From positions 62,001-126,000 of the forward strand of contig NZ_JAHEDV010000001.1 in NCBI RefSeq assembly GCF_024641065.1: a stretch of DNA of 64,000 nucleotides, written 5' to 3'. Position 1 is the first letter of the stretch. Each line of letters begins with the position of its first letter. Both the position numbers and the translations under genes were made by a program. Of the stretch, positions 10,041-20,129 are shown piece after piece. This DNA comes from Rhodoluna sp. (lineage in GTDB: Bacteria; Actinomycetota; Actinomycetes; Actinomycetales; Microbacteriaceae). A model generated the notes under the pieces. The model was not told the DNA's origin. It saw nothing but the letters and a program-made list of their open reading frames with translations, and made no database searches.

Positions 10041-10844
10041 TTAGTTTGACTTGGCGCCAAGCCAAATGGTGATTGCGATGATCAGACCAAGGATGAAGAC
10101 CCAAGCAAACAGACCCTCAACAACTGGACCTAGGTTCGCTAGTTCATAACCACCGGCTGATGGGTTTGATTCCACATACTTCAAGTAGGTGATGATGTCT
10201 TTTTTGTCCTCGGGAGTGAGGTTTGCATCGTTGAATACTGGCATGTTCTGTGGGCCAGTCAACATAGCTTCATAGATGTGACGTGACTCAACACCCTTTA
10301 GGGCTGGTGCGAACTTACCTTCGGTAAGCGCACCACCGGCGCCGACTGCGTTGTGGCACATTGCACAGTTGATGCGGAATAGCTCGCCACCGCGAGTTGA
10401 ATCGCCGTCAGCGGCAACCATCTCGTCGGTTGGTACAGCTGGACCAGGTGCCAAAGTTGAAACATAAGCAGCCATGGCGGTGATCTGCTCTTCGGTGAAC
10501 TGAACCGGCTTCTTCTCAAGCTGTGGACCTGAAGCCTGGCCAGGCATACGTCCGGTGGCTACCTGAAATTCAACAGATGCTGCACCTACGCCGATAAGGG
10601 TTGGGGCTGCTGAGGTTCCTTCAGCGTTGCTGCCGTGACAGCTAGCGCAGTTTGCAAGAAATAGCTTTTTGCCTTCTTCAATCTGTGCTGCTGTGTAGAC
10701 AGAAGAGTTTGATGCAGCTTCTTCAGCGGTTGCAGTGACTGCTGCGTAACCGCCACCGGTAAGCGCCAATGCTGCGGCCATAACCAAAATCGCTGCGAAA
10801 GGGCTGCGACGGTTCGCCTTTGGGGTTTTCTTCATGAATGCCAT
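10041..10844 (-). CDS. qcrC: Cytochrome bc1 complex di-heme cytochrome c subunit
   Basis: Two CxxCH sites (CASCHG, CAMCHN); C-terminal TM; start moved to MAFMKK with AAAGAGGT SD. Confidence 0.94.
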   Translation of the reverse strand: MAFMKKTPKANRRSPFAAILVMAAALALTGGGYAAVTATAEEAASNSSVYTAAQIEEGKKLFLANCASCHGSNAEGTSAAPTLIGVGAASVEFQVATGRMPGQASGPQLEKKPVQFTEEQITAMAAYVSTLAPGPAVPTDEMVAADGDSTRGGELFRINCAMCHNAVGAGGALTEGKFAPALKGVESRHIYEAMLTGPQNMPVFNDANLTPEDKKDIITYLKYVESNPSAGGYELANLGPVVEGLFAWVFILGLIIAITIWLGAKSN

Positions 10845-10858
10845 ATTCAGCGACCTCT

Positions 10859-11470
10859 TTATTTCAGAACGTAAACGATTAGGAACAAGCCGATCCAAAC
10901 AACATCGACGAAGTGCCAGTAGTAAGAAACAACAATTGCGCTGGTGGCTTCATAGTGGCCAAACTTCTTGGCGGCAAATGTGCGACCAATTACCAAAAGG
11001 AATGCAACCAAACCACCGGTAACGTGAAGGGCGTGGAAGCCGGTGGTGATGTAGAAGGCGCTTCCGTAAGAGTTCGAGTTGAGCGCGACACCCTCAGAAA
11101 TCAAGGTTGCGTACTCCCAAACCTGGCCGGCAACGAAAACTGCACCCAGAAGGTAGCTCAGTAGGAACCATTCCGCGACACCCCACTTTGTTGGCGACCA
11201 ACCAGTAGCGCGAGGCTGCATGCGCTCAGCCGCAAAAACACCGAACTGAGCGGTGAAAGAAGAAGCAACCAAGATGATGGTGTTGGTTAGTGCGAAAGGC
11301 ACGTTAAGAATTGCTGAGTCGTTTGCCCAAATCTCTGGCGAGTTGGCACGAAGGCTGAAGTACATCGCGAACAAGCCGGCGAAGAACATCACCTCGCTGC
11401 CAAGCCAAACAATGGTGCCAACCGAGGTTGCACTTGGGCGGTTAATGACTGGGGCGCTTAAGGTCGTCAT
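10859..11470 (-). CDS. ctaE: Cytochrome c oxidase subunit III
   Basis: [49 protein letters not shown]. Confidence 0.96.
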   Translation of the reverse strand: MTTLSAPVINRPSATSVGTIVWLGSEVMFFAGLFAMYFSLRANSPEIWANDSAILNVPFALTNTIILVASSFTAQFGVFAAERMQPRATGWSPTKWGVAEWFLLSYLLGAVFVAGQVWEYATLISEGVALNSNSYGSAFYITTGFHALHVTGGLVAFLLVIGRTFAAKKFGHYEATSAIVVSYYWHFVDVVWIGLFLIVYVLK

Positions 11471-11554
11471 AGTTCTAATCCTAACCCCGAGAAAGCGCTA
11501 AAAATGGCATTTTTGTCGAGCATGGCGCGGTTTTTCACTAATAAACTTTGGGCT

Positions 11555-12622
11555 ATGACTTCTGAATTCAATTGGCCCGCGGTTATCGGCAAACTCGTCT
11601 CGAAAAACGATCTTTCACGTGCCGAAGCCAACTGGGCAATGTCAGAAATTATGTCGGGGGAGACGCCCGAGCCGATCATGGCTGCGTTCATCGTCGGCTT
11701 GCGCTCTAAAGGCGAAAGTGTCGAGGAATTCTCGGGTCTTGTCGATGTGATGCTCGAAAATTCGCTCAAACTCACCACCGGAGCCAACGCGGTAGATATC
11801 GTGGGAACCGGGGGAGACCAGCTTGGAACTGTGAATGTTTCGAGCATGGCATCGGTTGTTGTTGCCAGTGCCGGTATTCCAGTTCTAAAACATGGTTCAC
11901 GCTCGGCTTCAGGCAAGACTGGATCTTCAGAGATGCTCGAGTCGCTTGGGCTTCGGTTAGATCTTGACCCTGAGGAGGTTTCGGCCGTTTTTGCTGAAAC
12001 TGACATCACTTTCTTCTTTGCACCGGTTTTTCACCCGGCAATGAGATTCGTTGGCCCAGTTCGCCGCCAATTGGGAATCCCGACCACTTTCAACTTTCTT
12101 GGGCCGCTAGCCAACCCTGCTCAACCAATCGCAACCTCGCTTGGTGTGGCAAATGCAGCAGTTGCACCGCTTTTAGCAGCTGAAATGTCAGCTCGAGGCA
12201 GAACCGCTCTGGTTTTTAGAGGCCGTGACGGCTTGGATGAACTTTCGACCGTCGAAGACAGTGATATTTGGCAGGTTTCTGGGGGAGAGGTTCAAAAATC
12301 TGAGTTGGATCCCACCAAACTTGGTCTCAAACGAGCCTCGATTGACCAGCTGCTCGGCGGAGACGCTGCCGAGAACGCCGAGATTGCGCGAAAGTTATTT
12401 GCGGGAGATACGCGCGGCAATCTTGGTGCCGTTCGCGACATTGTGTTGCTAAACGCGGCCGGTGGAATTGTTTCTTATGAATTGGCCAAAGATGCATCGC
12501 GCGCAGATGTTTCACTCGAACTTCGTCTTGAAGACGCGCTAGAAAAGGCTACGGCTGCACTCGAGTCTGGAGCGACTGCCCAAAAGTTGCAGGACTGGAT
12601 CTCAGCAACTAACTCAAAGTAG
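11555..12622 (+). CDS. trpD: Anthranilate phosphoribosyltransferase
   Basis: DIVGTGGDQLGTVNVSS, KHGSRSASGKTGSSE, FNFLGPLANP; start moved to MTSEFNWP. Confidence 0.94.
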   Translation: MTSEFNWPAVIGKLVSKNDLSRAEANWAMSEIMSGETPEPIMAAFIVGLRSKGESVEEFSGLVDVMLENSLKLTTGANAVDIVGTGGDQLGTVNVSSMASVVVASAGIPVLKHGSRSASGKTGSSEMLESLGLRLDLDPEEVSAVFAETDITFFFAPVFHPAMRFVGPVRRQLGIPTTFNFLGPLANPAQPIATSLGVANAAVAPLLAAEMSARGRTALVFRGRDGLDELSTVEDSDIWQVSGGEVQKSELDPTKLGLKRASIDQLLGGDAAENAEIARKLFAGDTRGNLGAVRDIVLLNAAGGIVSYELAKDASRADVSLELRLEDALEKATAALESGATAQKLQDWISATNSK

Positions 12623-12702
12623 GCCCTGACGCAGGGAAGCGCTATCTGGGCAAAATAAAACATTACTTGACATAATGTTCATTATCGGCGTTTGGGGTGT
12701 TA

Positions 12703-13173
12703 TTACGGGTGTGCTGAGAAGTGGTCGGTAAGAAAGGCAATTAGCTCCTGTGGACCAACTACTCCATTGCTCTCAATGAGTTCTGAGAGTTTCCACCAGC
12801 GATACTCCAAAACATCTCGACGTTCATCTTCGGTCCAGTTCGATGTATCTAGTTCAAAGTCGGTAACTGTCAGTTTGAAGAAATAATCCACATAGGTGTG
12901 ATGATTTTTACCGTCAGACCAATCCCAGCGCCCTGATGTTTGCCAAATTGGCTTGTCAAGAGTTTCAATGTCGATTTCAATGCCAGTTTCTTCGAAAAGT
13001 TCACGAATTGCCGCCTGCGCAGGTGTTTCACCTTCGTCTATGCCGCCTCCTGGAGTAATCCAACGCGGTGGCAGGCCAACCTCCGGATCAAAATGTGTCA
13101 GAAGCAAGAAGATTTCATCCTGGTCATTGACCAACAGGATTCTTGCGGTTTCGCGGTGCTGACCTGGTTGCAT
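12703..13173 (-). CDS. NUDIX hydrolase
   Basis: Nudix box GGGIDEGETPAQAAIRELFEETGI. Confidence 0.93.
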   Translation of the reverse strand: MQPGQHRETARILLVNDQDEIFLLLTHFDPEVGLPPRWITPGGGIDEGETPAQAAIRELFEETGIEIDIETLDKPIWQTSGRWDWSDGKNHHTYVDYFFKLTVTDFELDTSNWTEDERRDVLEYRWWKLSELIESNGVVGPQELIAFLTDHFSAHP

Positions 13174-13210
13174 GAGTCAAGTTTGGCAGTTTTTCTAATA
13201 CGCTCGATTT

Positions 13211-13981
13211 ATGAACTCGGGATTTGGTTATTGGGCTGGTCCAAAACCTCGCATTTTGGCCCATCGTGGGCTAGTTACTGAGGATTCACCGGTCGAAAAC
13301 ACCCTGGAATCCTTTGCTGCTGCGCTTGAAGCCGGTGCAGACATCATCGAAACAGACATCCAAGCCTCAAAAGATGGCGTGGCAATTGTTTTTCATGATG
13401 CCGATTTGAGCAGACTTGCCGGCCGGCCTGAGTCTGTCACCGATTTCGATTATGCCCAGTTGGCTGAAATCGAACTTCTCGGTGGTGGGCGCATCTCGAG
13501 CCTTGAGGCCGTTCTAATGGCTTTTCCGGCGGCAAAATTCAACTTGGATGTTAAATCAGCTGCTGCCATTAGCGCCGTTGCCGAGGTTGTGAATCGATTG
13601 GGCTGCAATGATCGAGTGCTGATTACTTCGTTTAGTGAAGCTAGGCGATCGAAAACTTTGGCCCTACTCCCCCTGAAAACTGCTAGTTCAGCCAGTGCCG
13701 CACTGCTAATTGCCATCTATGTGCTCATAGCCCTAGGTCTAAGTTTTTTCGTACCGGTTTGTAGCAAGCGCGTAAAAGCACTTCAGGTGCCAACCAAAGC
13801 CGGATTTTTACGTCTAGACAGGTCTCGGTTTATTCGAGCCGTTCATCGGTCAGGTATTGAAATTCACTTCTGGACCATTAACGAAGCTGAAGAGATGAAA
13901 CGGCTGGTTTCTCTCGGAGCCGACGGAATTGTGACCGATCGCGCAGATTTGGCTGTTAAAACCCTTCGAAAAGTGAGTTGA
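13211..13981 (+). CDS. Glycerophosphodiester phosphodiesterase family protein
   Basis: AHRGLVTEDSPVENTLESFAAALEAGADIIETDIQASKDGVAIVFHD; HFWTINEAEEM...GADGIVTDR. Confidence 0.93.
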   Translation: MNSGFGYWAGPKPRILAHRGLVTEDSPVENTLESFAAALEAGADIIETDIQASKDGVAIVFHDADLSRLAGRPESVTDFDYAQLAEIELLGGGRISSLEAVLMAFPAAKFNLDVKSAAAISAVAEVVNRLGCNDRVLITSFSEARRSKTLALLPLKTASSASAALLIAIYVLIALGLSFFVPVCSKRVKALQVPTKAGFLRLDRSRFIRAVHRSGIEIHFWTINEAEEMKRLVSLGADGIVTDRADLAVKTLRKVS

Positions 13982-14080
13982 GTTTGCTCTTTAGGTGCAA
14001 ATTGCGGGAAGATTGAACGTTATCGCCTTGTTATACCTTGGCGACAAGCCTCAAAAAGGCGAACCCAATCAGGAGGAAAC

Positions 14081-14443
14081 ATGGCCCAGCAAACTATGCG
14101 CGGAATGCGTCTTGGCACTCAGAGTCTTGAAAGTGAGCGCGGAGTTAACTACTCAGCTCGTTCAACTCACTCTTACCAGTGCATCAACAACCACGTTTCT
14201 GAGATGGTTTTTGCCGCTGACGCCGAACTTCCTCAGACCTGGCAGTGCAAGCAGTGCCCTGAGCAGGCAACTCTTCTTGAAGACGGCAAAATGGTCGTTC
14301 TAGAGGCAAACGATGACAAGACTCCTCGTTCACACTGGGAGATGCTGCTTGAGCGTCGCACCCGCGAAGAGCTAGAAGAGATTCTTCAGGAGCGATTGGA
14401 CTACATCCGTGCACGTCGTGCCGGTGGTCAGGCTGACTTGTAA
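14081..14443 (+). CDS. rbpA: RNA polymerase-binding protein RbpA
   Basis: MRGMRLGTQSLESERGV..., HWEMLLERRTREELEEILQERL; next to ppm/lnt as in mycobacteria; AGGAGG SD. Confidence 0.93.
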   Translation: MAQQTMRGMRLGTQSLESERGVNYSARSTHSYQCINNHVSEMVFAADAELPQTWQCKQCPEQATLLEDGKMVVLEANDDKTPRSHWEMLLERRTREELEEILQERLDYIRARRAGGQADL

Positions 14444-15132
14444 AAGCCCCACTTTGTGACCAGCCATAGTGCCTCGAGCACTATGGCTGTTGTCATTTTT
14501 GAAGCCCCTCGGGTGCGTTCAACGAAAGTGATTGGCACTTCTAGAATCACTCCCCCGGCACGATGGCTTCTTAGAGCCATTTCAACTTGGAAGGCATAGC
14601 CTCTGGCAGCTACTCCATCTAGGTGTAATTGCTTCAGGAAACTGACTTTGAATACTCTGAATCCGGCAGTCATGTCTTTGATTCCGGTTTGCAACATGAA
14701 CCTTGCATAGGTGTTTCCAAAACGAGAAATCGCTTTGCGATACCAAGGCCAATTCTCGACCTCTCCCCCGCTGATCCAGCGTGAACCGATGACTAAATCG
14801 GCTTTCGACGCCCTAGCTAAAAGTTTTGGTAGATCTACGGCGCGATGGCTGCCGTCTGCATCCATCTCGACAACGTATTCAAAGCCTTTTGAAATTGCCC
14901 AACTGAAACCAGCTAAATATGCGGCTCCAAGGCCGTCTTTTTGGTCACGATGTAAAACGTTAACATTTGCAAGATTCTCGGCTAACTTGTCAGCCAACAC
15001 TCCAGTTCCATCTGGGCTGGAGTCATCAACGATGAGAATTTCAACTTCTGGCGCGAAGAGATTTATTTGTCCGACTGCCCATTCGAGGTTTTCTATCTCG
15101 TTGAAGGTCGGCATTATGACTAGAGTGTTCAA
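14428..15132 (-). CDS. ppm1: Polyprenol-phosphate mannosyltransferase (GT2)
   Basis: VIMPTFNEIENLEWAV, DDSSPDGTG, DADGSHRAVDLPKLL, SRWISGGEVENWP. Confidence 0.9.
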   Translation of the reverse strand: MNTLVIMPTFNEIENLEWAVGQINLFAPEVEILIVDDSSPDGTGVLADKLAENLANVNVLHRDQKDGLGAAYLAGFSWAISKGFEYVVEMDADGSHRAVDLPKLLARASKADLVIGSRWISGGEVENWPWYRKAISRFGNTYARFMLQTGIKDMTAGFRVFKVSFLKQLHLDGVAARGYAFQVEMALRSHRAGGVILEVPITFVERTRGASKMTTAIVLEALWLVTKWGFYKSA

Positions 15133-16706
15133 CGCCCACTACCTCGCTTGCGCCCTCGAAGCCAAGTCATCAAAACGATCATCGTAATGAGTGCGGCAGC
15201 CAGATTGAAGAATAAGTCGACACTGCTACCAATAATCATTGCCGGCGTTTTGGATGTCCTGAGTGGTACTTGGGTGATCATTGCACCTGGTTCAAATACC
15301 GGTAGGGAATCAAGTTTTGTGCCATCTGGGGCATAGACCATAGATAGCCCGACAGTTGAAATATTGACAATCGCGCGGCCCGTTTCAATGGCTCTAAGTT
15401 TGGCAAAGGCTCCCTGTTGGTAGGTCTCGTCGCTGTGACCGAAGTCGGCATTATTTGTTTGAGAGAAAATAACCTGCGCGCCTTCTGAGACAAGGTCGCG
15501 ACCAATGTCATCGATGGCGATTTCGAAGCAAATTAGCACTCCGGCATCAGCTTTGTTCTGGATTGAGAAGATTCCATCTCTGGTTCCGAAGTTATAACCT
15601 CGTGAAACTAATCCAATTAAATCTGGGGCTAGCTGGTACCAAAAGTCACGATCGGGAACGTATTCGGCGAACGGAACGGGCCGTTTCTTGTCGTACCAGT
15701 CAGTCGGGCCTACTCCAGGTTCCCAAAGAACAGAGCTGTTGTAAAGCTCTTCGCCTCTAGAGCTAATTCCTCCAAGAATCAGAGGCACTTTAATTTCGTT
15801 ATCAACGAAGTCTGTGATTTTGGCTGCTGCCCCAATGTCGCTAAGAGGGCTGATATCAGATGCGTTTTCAGGCCAAACCACAACATCCATGGATGATCGC
15901 AACGGAAGACTTTGAAGCAATTTCGAGGCACTCAAATGGTTATTCAAGATTGTTCCTCGAACCTCGTTTGAGAATAGGCCGGCGTTGGCGTTCCCTTGTA
16001 CTGAACCAACGGTAAGCGTGCCCGCCTCAGCATTGGATGGAATGAACATCAGAGCAGGAATTGCAAAAATCAGAGCGTAAGAAACTGCCGGAAGCGCCAG
16101 GTGTTTGATTCGGAAGCCCTGTTTGAAAAAGCTGATTGCTGTGATTACCAAAAGTGCACTTAGCGCAGCGACTAAAAAGGTCAACCAACCCAACCCGCCA
16201 AGATAAACCCACTTGGCCAGAATTGATTCAGATTGGGTTTGAGCCAGTCGAGACCAAGGGAATCCGCCGTAGGGCAGGGTAATTGAAACCCACTCTCTCG
16301 AAGTCCAAATGATTGAGATAGTTAGTGCGGTCAAGCTTGCACCGGCCCAAGTTTTCGGCAGCTTTTGGTCGAGCCAAGCCCAAACAGCGGCTGTGGTTGC
16401 CATGCCGATTGCAAAAATCGCGGCTTCTAAAACTGACAGTGCGAGCCAAGGCACGGGGCCCAAATAGAGGCTCAGCCACTCGATTTGACTGAGATAAAAC
16501 GAAAGTCCGCCGACGAATCCAATAAAAAGTGCTGTTGAAAATTTCTGTCTATAAATCGAGGCCAAAAGTAGTGCCACGGATACGAAAATCAGCGGCCAAA
16601 TGCCCTCGCGAGGCATCGCAAGGCTTGAACAGACCCCACCAACCACCGCTAGCAGAAGACGCAATAGCGGCAGTTTTTTGAAAAATGCGGGTAGTCGTTT
16701 AGCCAT
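15129..16706 (-). CDS. lnt: Apolipoprotein N-acyltransferase
   Basis: TM N-terminus plus nitrilase domain: VWPENASD, KKRPVPFAEYVPDR, GVLICFEIA; start moved to MAKRLP. Confidence 0.92.
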   Translation of the reverse strand: MAKRLPAFFKKLPLLRLLLAVVGGVCSSLAMPREGIWPLIFVSVALLLASIYRQKFSTALFIGFVGGLSFYLSQIEWLSLYLGPVPWLALSVLEAAIFAIGMATTAAVWAWLDQKLPKTWAGASLTALTISIIWTSREWVSITLPYGGFPWSRLAQTQSESILAKWVYLGGLGWLTFLVAALSALLVITAISFFKQGFRIKHLALPAVSYALIFAIPALMFIPSNAEAGTLTVGSVQGNANAGLFSNEVRGTILNNHLSASKLLQSLPLRSSMDVVVWPENASDISPLSDIGAAAKITDFVDNEIKVPLILGGISSRGEELYNSSVLWEPGVGPTDWYDKKRPVPFAEYVPDRDFWYQLAPDLIGLVSRGYNFGTRDGIFSIQNKADAGVLICFEIAIDDIGRDLVSEGAQVIFSQTNNADFGHSDETYQQGAFAKLRAIETGRAIVNISTVGLSMVYAPDGTKLDSLPVFEPGAMITQVPLRTSKTPAMIIGSSVDLFFNLAAALITMIVLMTWLRGRKRGSGR

Positions 16707-19149
16707 AATACGAATACGCGACGATGCCACGCTTCACCTTATCTACGGCATTCTTGGCAACTTCGGCCAGTTCTGGCCCAGCGGTCTGAACAATCTGGTC
16801 AAGCAGGTCAATAATCTGTTTTGTCCAGCGAATAAAGTCACCGGCAAGCAAGTCTGCGCTATCCAAAACCGTGTCTAGACGAGCACCTGATGCCCAGCGG
16901 TGAATAGGCAGTGCCAGGCTGAGGTCAAGAGGATTGCTGTGTCGAAGTTTGTGTTCACGCGATAGCTCTTCGAGATCAGACCAAATTTCTTGAGTTGTTT
17001 CGATGGCCTGCACAAACTCACCCTTAGGCAATCGTGGTTCCCACTCCTCGTCACGGCGAGCTTCATAAACCAAGGCAGCGGCCATGGCAGCCAAACTTGC
17101 TGGATCAAGTTTGTTCCAAACACCCTCGCGCAAGCACTCTGAAATCAACAGGTCTCGTTCACCATAGATGCGCGCAAGGGTTTTGCCTGCCTCGAGAACC
17201 TCGTAGTCTTCGCCATCGAATTCGATGTATTTGAGGTCATCAAGCATGTCGCAGATTCGATCAAAGGTTTTGGCAACCTGATTGGTTCTGCCTTCAATCT
17301 GATTCAGAATTCCTTCGAGTTCGCGTTGTAACTTGAACCAACGTTCACCCCAGCGTGCATGAGCCTCGCGGTCGGCGCAAGAGTGGCAAGCGTGAGCTCT
17401 CATGTCGCGCTTGAGCTGATTCAAGCGCTGTTCTTGCAAATGACGCCCCTTGCTCTGGCGAAGGTCTTTGCCTCGCTCGGCACGAACTCTACCGGCAGCG
17501 AGAGATCGCTCGAGATCGCTGATTTCACGACGCATCGAGGCGTATTCAGCAAAATCGCCGCGGTGGCATTCCATGGCCTTGGCATAACCGTCGAGTGAAA
17601 CTTGTTTCTCGCGAATTCCCTTGGCCAAACCAACTACAGATCGGTCGGCCTGGAACTGCGCAAACGAGGTCTCTAGAACTTCGCGTGCACGATCTCGACC
17701 AAAAGCTTCGATCAGGTTGACGGCCATGTTGTAGGTGGGTCTGAATGGGCTAACCAACGGATAAGTGCGCTTGCTGGCCAAACCAGCGACATTATTTGGA
17801 TCCATGTTGGCGCTCCACTGGATCACTGAGTGGCCCTGGGTGTCAATTCCACGTCGCCCTGCGCGCCCGGTGAGCTGGGTGTACTCCCCCGGTGTTATTT
17901 GAACGCGGCCTTCGCCGTTGAACTTGTCTAAGCGTTCGAGAACAACCGTTCTCGCCGGCATGTTGATGCCAAGTGCCAGAGTTTCGGTAGCAAATACCAC
18001 CTTGACCAGTTTGCGCAAGAACAGTTCTTCGACAACATCCTTGAAAGCTGGCAACATGCCCGCATGGTGGGCTGCGACACCTTTTTCGAGCGCGCTAAGC
18101 CAATCAAAGTATCCAAGGGTTGCAAGGTCTTCATCGGCGATGTTGTAGCACTTCGCTTCAACAATCCGGCGAATTTCTTGCTTTTCTTCAGTGGTGGTTA
18201 GGCGTACCGTGCTTGACTGGCAAGCCTTAACCGCTGCCTCACAACCAGCTCGCGAAAAGATGAAAAAGATCGCCGGAAGCAGGTCTGCTTCATCCAAGAT
18301 GTCAACGATTCGTGGCTTCGAAATTCGCTCGATGCGTGCTTCTCGCCCGCGTGGTTGGTCATAGAAAGACTGGCGCTTTCCGCGTTGAGGTCGGTTAATT
18401 GGTTGTCGCATTTTAGAAGCATGCATTTGAGCCAATTCGGGGTTAACCCGAACATCGCGATCGCCTTCGTCAAAGAGTTCAATCATTTCATCACCGAACA
18501 GCACATGCTGGTTCAGAGGTACTGGTCGAATCTCAGAGACGATAATTTCTGTGTCGCCACGCACTTCGTCTAACCAAGCGCCAAATTCTTCGGCGTTCGA
18601 AACAGTTGCGCTTAATGAAACCAATTTGACGTCTTTGGGCAGGTGGAGAATGACTTCTTCCCACACAGCTCCTCTGAATCGGTCAGCTAGGTAATGCACT
18701 TCATCCATGACTACATAACCCAGTGAGATCAAAGAATTTGAGTTTGCGTAAATCATATTTCGCAGGACTTCGGTTGTCATCACGACAATCTGGGCATCAG
18801 AATTCTGGTTGGTGTCACCTGTGAGAAGCCCCACTCGTTCGGCACCGTAGCGCTTGACTAACTCGGCGTACTTTTGATTACTGAGTGCCTTAATCGGGGT
18901 TGTGTAAAAAACTTTGAGATCTTTTTCGATGGCTAGGTGAATTGCAAACTCACCAACAATGGTCTTTCCAGCACCCGTTGGTGCTGCTACTAAGACGCCT
19001 TTGCCGGCAGCGAGTGCCCTGCAAGATCTCTCTTGAAAATCATCCAGGGGAAAGCTGAGCAGTTTAAGAAAACTATCGATTGAAGGCGCCTTGGCCTTGC
19101 TCTTTGCGAGAGCAAATCTCTCAGCTGGGCTCAATTCGCCGTTATTCAA
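16699..19149 (-). CDS. helY: DEAD/DEAH-box RNA helicase, HelY/Ski2-like
   Basis: APTGAGKTIVGEFA, DEVHYL, QLTGRAGRRGID; next to tatC/tatA. Confidence 0.92.
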   Translation of the reverse strand: MNNGELSPAERFALAKSKAKAPSIDSFLKLLSFPLDDFQERSCRALAAGKGVLVAAPTGAGKTIVGEFAIHLAIEKDLKVFYTTPIKALSNQKYAELVKRYGAERVGLLTGDTNQNSDAQIVVMTTEVLRNMIYANSNSLISLGYVVMDEVHYLADRFRGAVWEEVILHLPKDVKLVSLSATVSNAEEFGAWLDEVRGDTEIIVSEIRPVPLNQHVLFGDEMIELFDEGDRDVRVNPELAQMHASKMRQPINRPQRGKRQSFYDQPRGREARIERISKPRIVDILDEADLLPAIFFIFSRAGCEAAVKACQSSTVRLTTTEEKQEIRRIVEAKCYNIADEDLATLGYFDWLSALEKGVAAHHAGMLPAFKDVVEELFLRKLVKVVFATETLALGINMPARTVVLERLDKFNGEGRVQITPGEYTQLTGRAGRRGIDTQGHSVIQWSANMDPNNVAGLASKRTYPLVSPFRPTYNMAVNLIEAFGRDRAREVLETSFAQFQADRSVVGLAKGIREKQVSLDGYAKAMECHRGDFAEYASMRREISDLERSLAAGRVRAERGKDLRQSKGRHLQEQRLNQLKRDMRAHACHSCADREAHARWGERWFKLQRELEGILNQIEGRTNQVAKTFDRICDMLDDLKYIEFDGEDYEVLEAGKTLARIYGERDLLISECLREGVWNKLDPASLAAMAAALVYEARRDEEWEPRLPKGEFVQAIETTQEIWSDLEELSREHKLRHSNPLDLSLALPIHRWASGARLDTVLDSADLLAGDFIRWTKQIIDLLDQIVQTAGPELAEVAKNAVDKVKRGIVAYSYYG

Positions 19150-19934
19150 GTTAGGTTCGCAATCTGTGCATCAATTGACGCAACTTTTTTAGCCCGGCGA
19201 CGATCGTTAATCCAGGTAACGCTTGCTGCCAAGAAATAGAGCACCAGAAGCGGAACCATCACAAGGAACATCGACATCGGGTCTGCGGTAGGCGTTGCAA
19301 GTGCCGCAACCACTGCAATGATGAAAACGGCGATTCGCCATGATTTCAAAATATTTTGGGTCGTGATCAGGCCTGCAAAATTGAGCAGCACAAGCACTAC
19401 AGGCAAAACAAATGCGATGCCGAACACCAGCAAAATGCGGATGGTGAACAGGATGTACTCGTTGGCGCTAATTACGTTAGCTGCTCCGGTTGGAGTAAAA
19501 CCGATCAGAGTCGAAACGAAACTCGGCAATGAGACCCAGGCCAGAGCCACTCCGGTACCAAAAAGAGGAATTGCACTAAACAGGAATCCGAGGGTGAATC
19601 TGCGTTCGCGTTTTTTGAGTCCGGGGGTAATAAACGCCCAAAGGTTGAATAGCCAAATCGGGCTTGTGATCAGCACACCGAGAAATATTGACACTTGTAG
19701 CTGAAGGTCAAAGGCGCCGGCGACCGTGCCAATGTTGAGTGTGGCATTCACGCCACGAGTTTTAGCAACATCGAGTACCGGCTGTTGAAGAATTTGAAAA
19801 ACTGGCTCGAAGATAAACCAACCGAAAACCGTGCCCGCGAGGATAAATAGGGCAGACCAAAACAATCTTTTGCGAAGCTCTTTTAGATGCCCGCCGAGGT
19901 TCATTTTTGCCTCGGGATTGCGCTTTTTGGCCAT
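19146..19934 (-). CDS. tatC: Twin-arginine translocase subunit TatC
   Basis: MNLGGHLKELRKRLFWS; six TM segments. Confidence 0.95.
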   Translation of the reverse strand: MAKKRNPEAKMNLGGHLKELRKRLFWSALFILAGTVFGWFIFEPVFQILQQPVLDVAKTRGVNATLNIGTVAGAFDLQLQVSIFLGVLITSPIWLFNLWAFITPGLKKRERRFTLGFLFSAIPLFGTGVALAWVSLPSFVSTLIGFTPTGAANVISANEYILFTIRILLVFGIAFVLPVVLVLLNFAGLITTQNILKSWRIAVFIIAVVAALATPTADPMSMFLVMVPLLVLYFLAASVTWINDRRRAKKVASIDAQIANLT

Positions 19935-19952
19935 GTTTTTGCCTAGCGAAAA

Positions 19953-20129
19953 CTATTTATTTGAGTCTGAGTCGTTTTTCGCCGAGTCTGTCTTGTCGCT
20001 CTTTATCTCGGTCTTGAAAATCTTGAGTGACTGGGCCAAGCTCTTAGCCAAACCAGGCAACTTAGGGCCGCCCCAGAGCAATAGGACGATAACAAGGATG
20101 ATGATCCATTCCCAGCCGTTTAGTCTCAT
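19953..20129 (-). CDS. tatA: Twin-arginine translocase subunit TatA (58 aa, absent from ORF track)
   Basis: Translated by hand: MRLNGWEWIIILVIVLLLWGGPKLPGLAKSLAQSLKIFKTEIKSDKTDSAKNDSDSNK*. Confidence 0.92.
   Translation of the reverse strand: MRLNGWEWIIILVIVLLLWGGPKLPGLAKSLAQSLKIFKTEIKSDKTDSAKNDSDSNK

Noticed and set aside
11467-12009. Long antisense ORF (180 aa) opposite trpD
   Set aside because: Shadow ORF of a clear trpD; low-complexity Ser/Arg/Thr-rich translation and no SD or promoter.
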